Positions 62,889-64,000 of a DNA stretch of 64,000 nucleotides are shown piece after piece (positions within the stretch are counted from its first letter, which is position 1; each line of letters opens with the position of its first letter). A program made the translations under genes and the position numbers. The notes under the pieces were generated by a model. It did no database searches. It saw only the letters and a list, made by a program, of their open reading frames with translations, and was not told the DNA's origin. Source of the stretch: an uncultured Actinomycetes bacterium (lineage in GTDB: Bacteria > Actinomycetota > Acidimicrobiia > Acidimicrobiales > RAAP-2); contig CAIJYV010000024.1 of NCBI GenBank assembly GCA_903825035.1, positions 1 to 64,000 of the forward strand, in the 5' to 3' direction.

Positions 62889-64000
62889 TGGTAACTCTCC
62901 ATAAGGCTCTTGACTCGTGATACGACTGCAGCGGCCGTAATGCCGAATTCTTCAAAAATAAATCCTGCTGGCGCGCTAATACCGAAACGGTCAATGCCAA
63001 GCACATCGTCGGCGTATTTGTACCAACCGAGAGTTGCGCCGGCCTCGACAGCTAGTGAAGGCAAGTCCTGACGAAGTACCGAGTTTTGATACTCTGCCGA
63101 TTGGGAGTCAAAACAGGTCCAACAGGGCATGGCAACTACTCGTGTTGGAAGGCCAGACTCTCCCAGCGCCTCCGCGGCGGCGAGGCTAATTCCAACCTCT
63201 GAGCCAGTAGCGATCACCGTGCAGAGTGCCTCTTCAGCATCAAGGGCGACGTAACCGCCTCGGTGGGCATGATCGCGAGAGGCTTCAGCCGAGCGCCCCG
63301 ACAACACCGGAAGATCTTGGCGAGAAAGGACTAAAGCAGTCGCCGGCATGTTTGAATCCGCCAGTAGTTGTTTAACCAAGTGCAGGGTCTCATTAGCGTC
63401 GGAGGGACGAACGACATGCAAACGAGGCACAGCTCGCAACGACATCAAATGTTCTATGGGCTGATGGGTTGGGCCATCTTCACCCACGCCAATTGAATCG
63501 TGGGTGAACACAAACAGCGCCGAAGCCTGACTGAGCGCCGCCAAACGAATCGCGGGTCGAACGTAATCAGCAAAAACGAAGAAGGTGGAGCCAACTGGTC
63601 TAATGCCCCCGTGAAGGGCTTGTCCGACCATGATTGCGCCCATTGCGAATTCACGGATTCCGTAATAAATCTGACGCCCTCCAGGTGAATCCGGACCTTG
63701 GGGCACCCCATTTTTGATGACCACTCCCGTGTTCTCAGTCAGGTCCGCCGACCCAGCCGTCAGTCCCGGCATTTTTCCAGATACCGCATCCATGACCCTT
63801 TGCATGGCCTTGCGCGTGGCGACGGGAGAGTCGGGGGCAAACTCTTCTAAGTCAACTAGTTCCAGCAGGGATCCATTCTTAGTCGTTTGCAGCATCAATT
63901 GATTCGCCGCCTGCGAATTCGACTGTACGTGTTCTTGCCACTGTTGATACTGACGGTGTTGAGTCTCCAACGAGTTTCGAATTTGACCGGGTAGAGATGG
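62885..64000 (-). CDS. tkt: Transketolase, C-terminal part
   Basis: Thiamine-diphosphate enzyme moving two-carbon units in the pentose phosphate pathway. 371 residues are visible; the frame stays open to base 64000, so the N-terminal cofactor domain lies beyond the window. The visible part is the pyrimidine-binding and C-terminal domains: ATRKAMQRVMDAV, GSADLTENTG, YYGIREFAMGAI with the glutamate that activates the cofactor region, HDSIGVGEDGPTHQPIEH, RPSDANET and the AGATLGWYKY end. First visible gene of the tkt-tal-pgi-LOG run. It needs thiamine diphosphate, whose synthesis genes thiO-thiS are close by. Confidence 0.95.
   Translation of the reverse strand, partial: PSLPGQIRNSLETQHRQYQQWQEHVQSNSQAANQLMLQTTKNGSLLELVDLEEFAPDSPVATRKAMQRVMDAVSGKMPGLTAGSADLTENTGVVIKNGVPQGPDSPGGRQIYYGIREFAMGAIMVGQALHGGIRPVGSTFFVFADYVRPAIRLAALSQASALFVFTHDSIGVGEDGPTHQPIEHLMSLRAVPRLHVVRPSDANETLHLVKQLLADSNMPATALVLSRQDLPVLSGRSAEASRDHAHRGGYVALDAEEALCTVIATGSEVGISLAAAEALGESGLPTRVVAMPCWTCFDSQSAEYQNSVLRQDLPSLAVEAGATLGWYKYADDVLGIDRFGISAPAGFIFEEFGITAAAVVSRVKSLMESYQ

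Overview
The window is a gene-dense piece of a bacterial chromosome, almost certainly from an actinobacterium (Actinomycetota). The lineage evidence is a mycothiol synthase gene (mshD), a PdtaR/ANTAR regulator directly before polA, gene orders matching the M. tuberculosis blocks around Rv1626-Rv1638 (pdtaR, polA, rpsA, coaE, uvrB, uvrA) and Rv1695-Rv1713 (nadK, recN, pyrG, nudix, xerD, scpAB, rluB, cmk, der), menaquinone genes, and TAnnnT promoters placed directly before start codons. By eye the GC content is near 50 %, low for the phylum. Together with tiny intergenic gaps and a B. subtilis-type AroH chorismate mutase, this suggests a compact-genome, possibly Acidimicrobiia-like aquatic lineage. 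The class is an inference I cannot confirm.

Layout. 1-4314: cell-wall genes (mltG end, rodA, a second SEDS gene), aroE and a DUF151 nuclease. 4368-8260: polyphosphate kinase, a lipid-flippase-like membrane protein and a dolichol/polyprenol-phosphate-mannose-type glycosyltransferase. 8238-13376: menF-menG, a VIT-family metal transporter, mshD with a small upstream gene, ygfZ and a TrpF-like gene lacking its catalytic residues. 13382-16604: fatty-acid operon fabD-fabG-acpP-fabF behind tRNA-Leu(CAA). 16642-30861: menC, a coiled-coil gene, pdtaR, polA, rpsA, coaE, uvrB, uvrA, uvrC, rapZ. 30919-35647: gap-pgk-tpiA-secG and a solute-binding protein. 35684-42007: tRNA-Leu(GAG), nadK, recN, pyrG, nudix, xerD, M50 protease. 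42004-49074: trpS (minus) and scpA-scpB-rluB-aroH-tyrA-aroA-cmk-plsC. 49071-54585: a second GT2, ispH, der, a zinc-ribbon membrane protein, acs. 54582-64000: two flavoenzymes, a DEDDh exonuclease, tRNA-Pro(GGG), thiS-thiO, a small helical protein, a LOG-family protein, and pgi-tal-tkt running off the right edge.

Most genes are housekeeping and are packed with 4-, 8- or 11-base start/stop overlaps. No stretch over 300 bases lacks a gene. I saw no insertion sequence, prophage, CRISPR array, toxin-antitoxin pair or defence island, and no clear new multi-gene system. The points most worth following are: at least twelve genes in which a TAnnnT hexamer sits exactly six bases before the start codon (leaderless transcription); a TrpF homologue without either catalytic residue; tRNA promoters implying 2-3 base leaders; a canonical rapZ locus without yvcK and whiA; an aromatic amino-acid cassette inside the scpAB-der block; and four small uncharacterised proteins locked into otherwise familiar operons.
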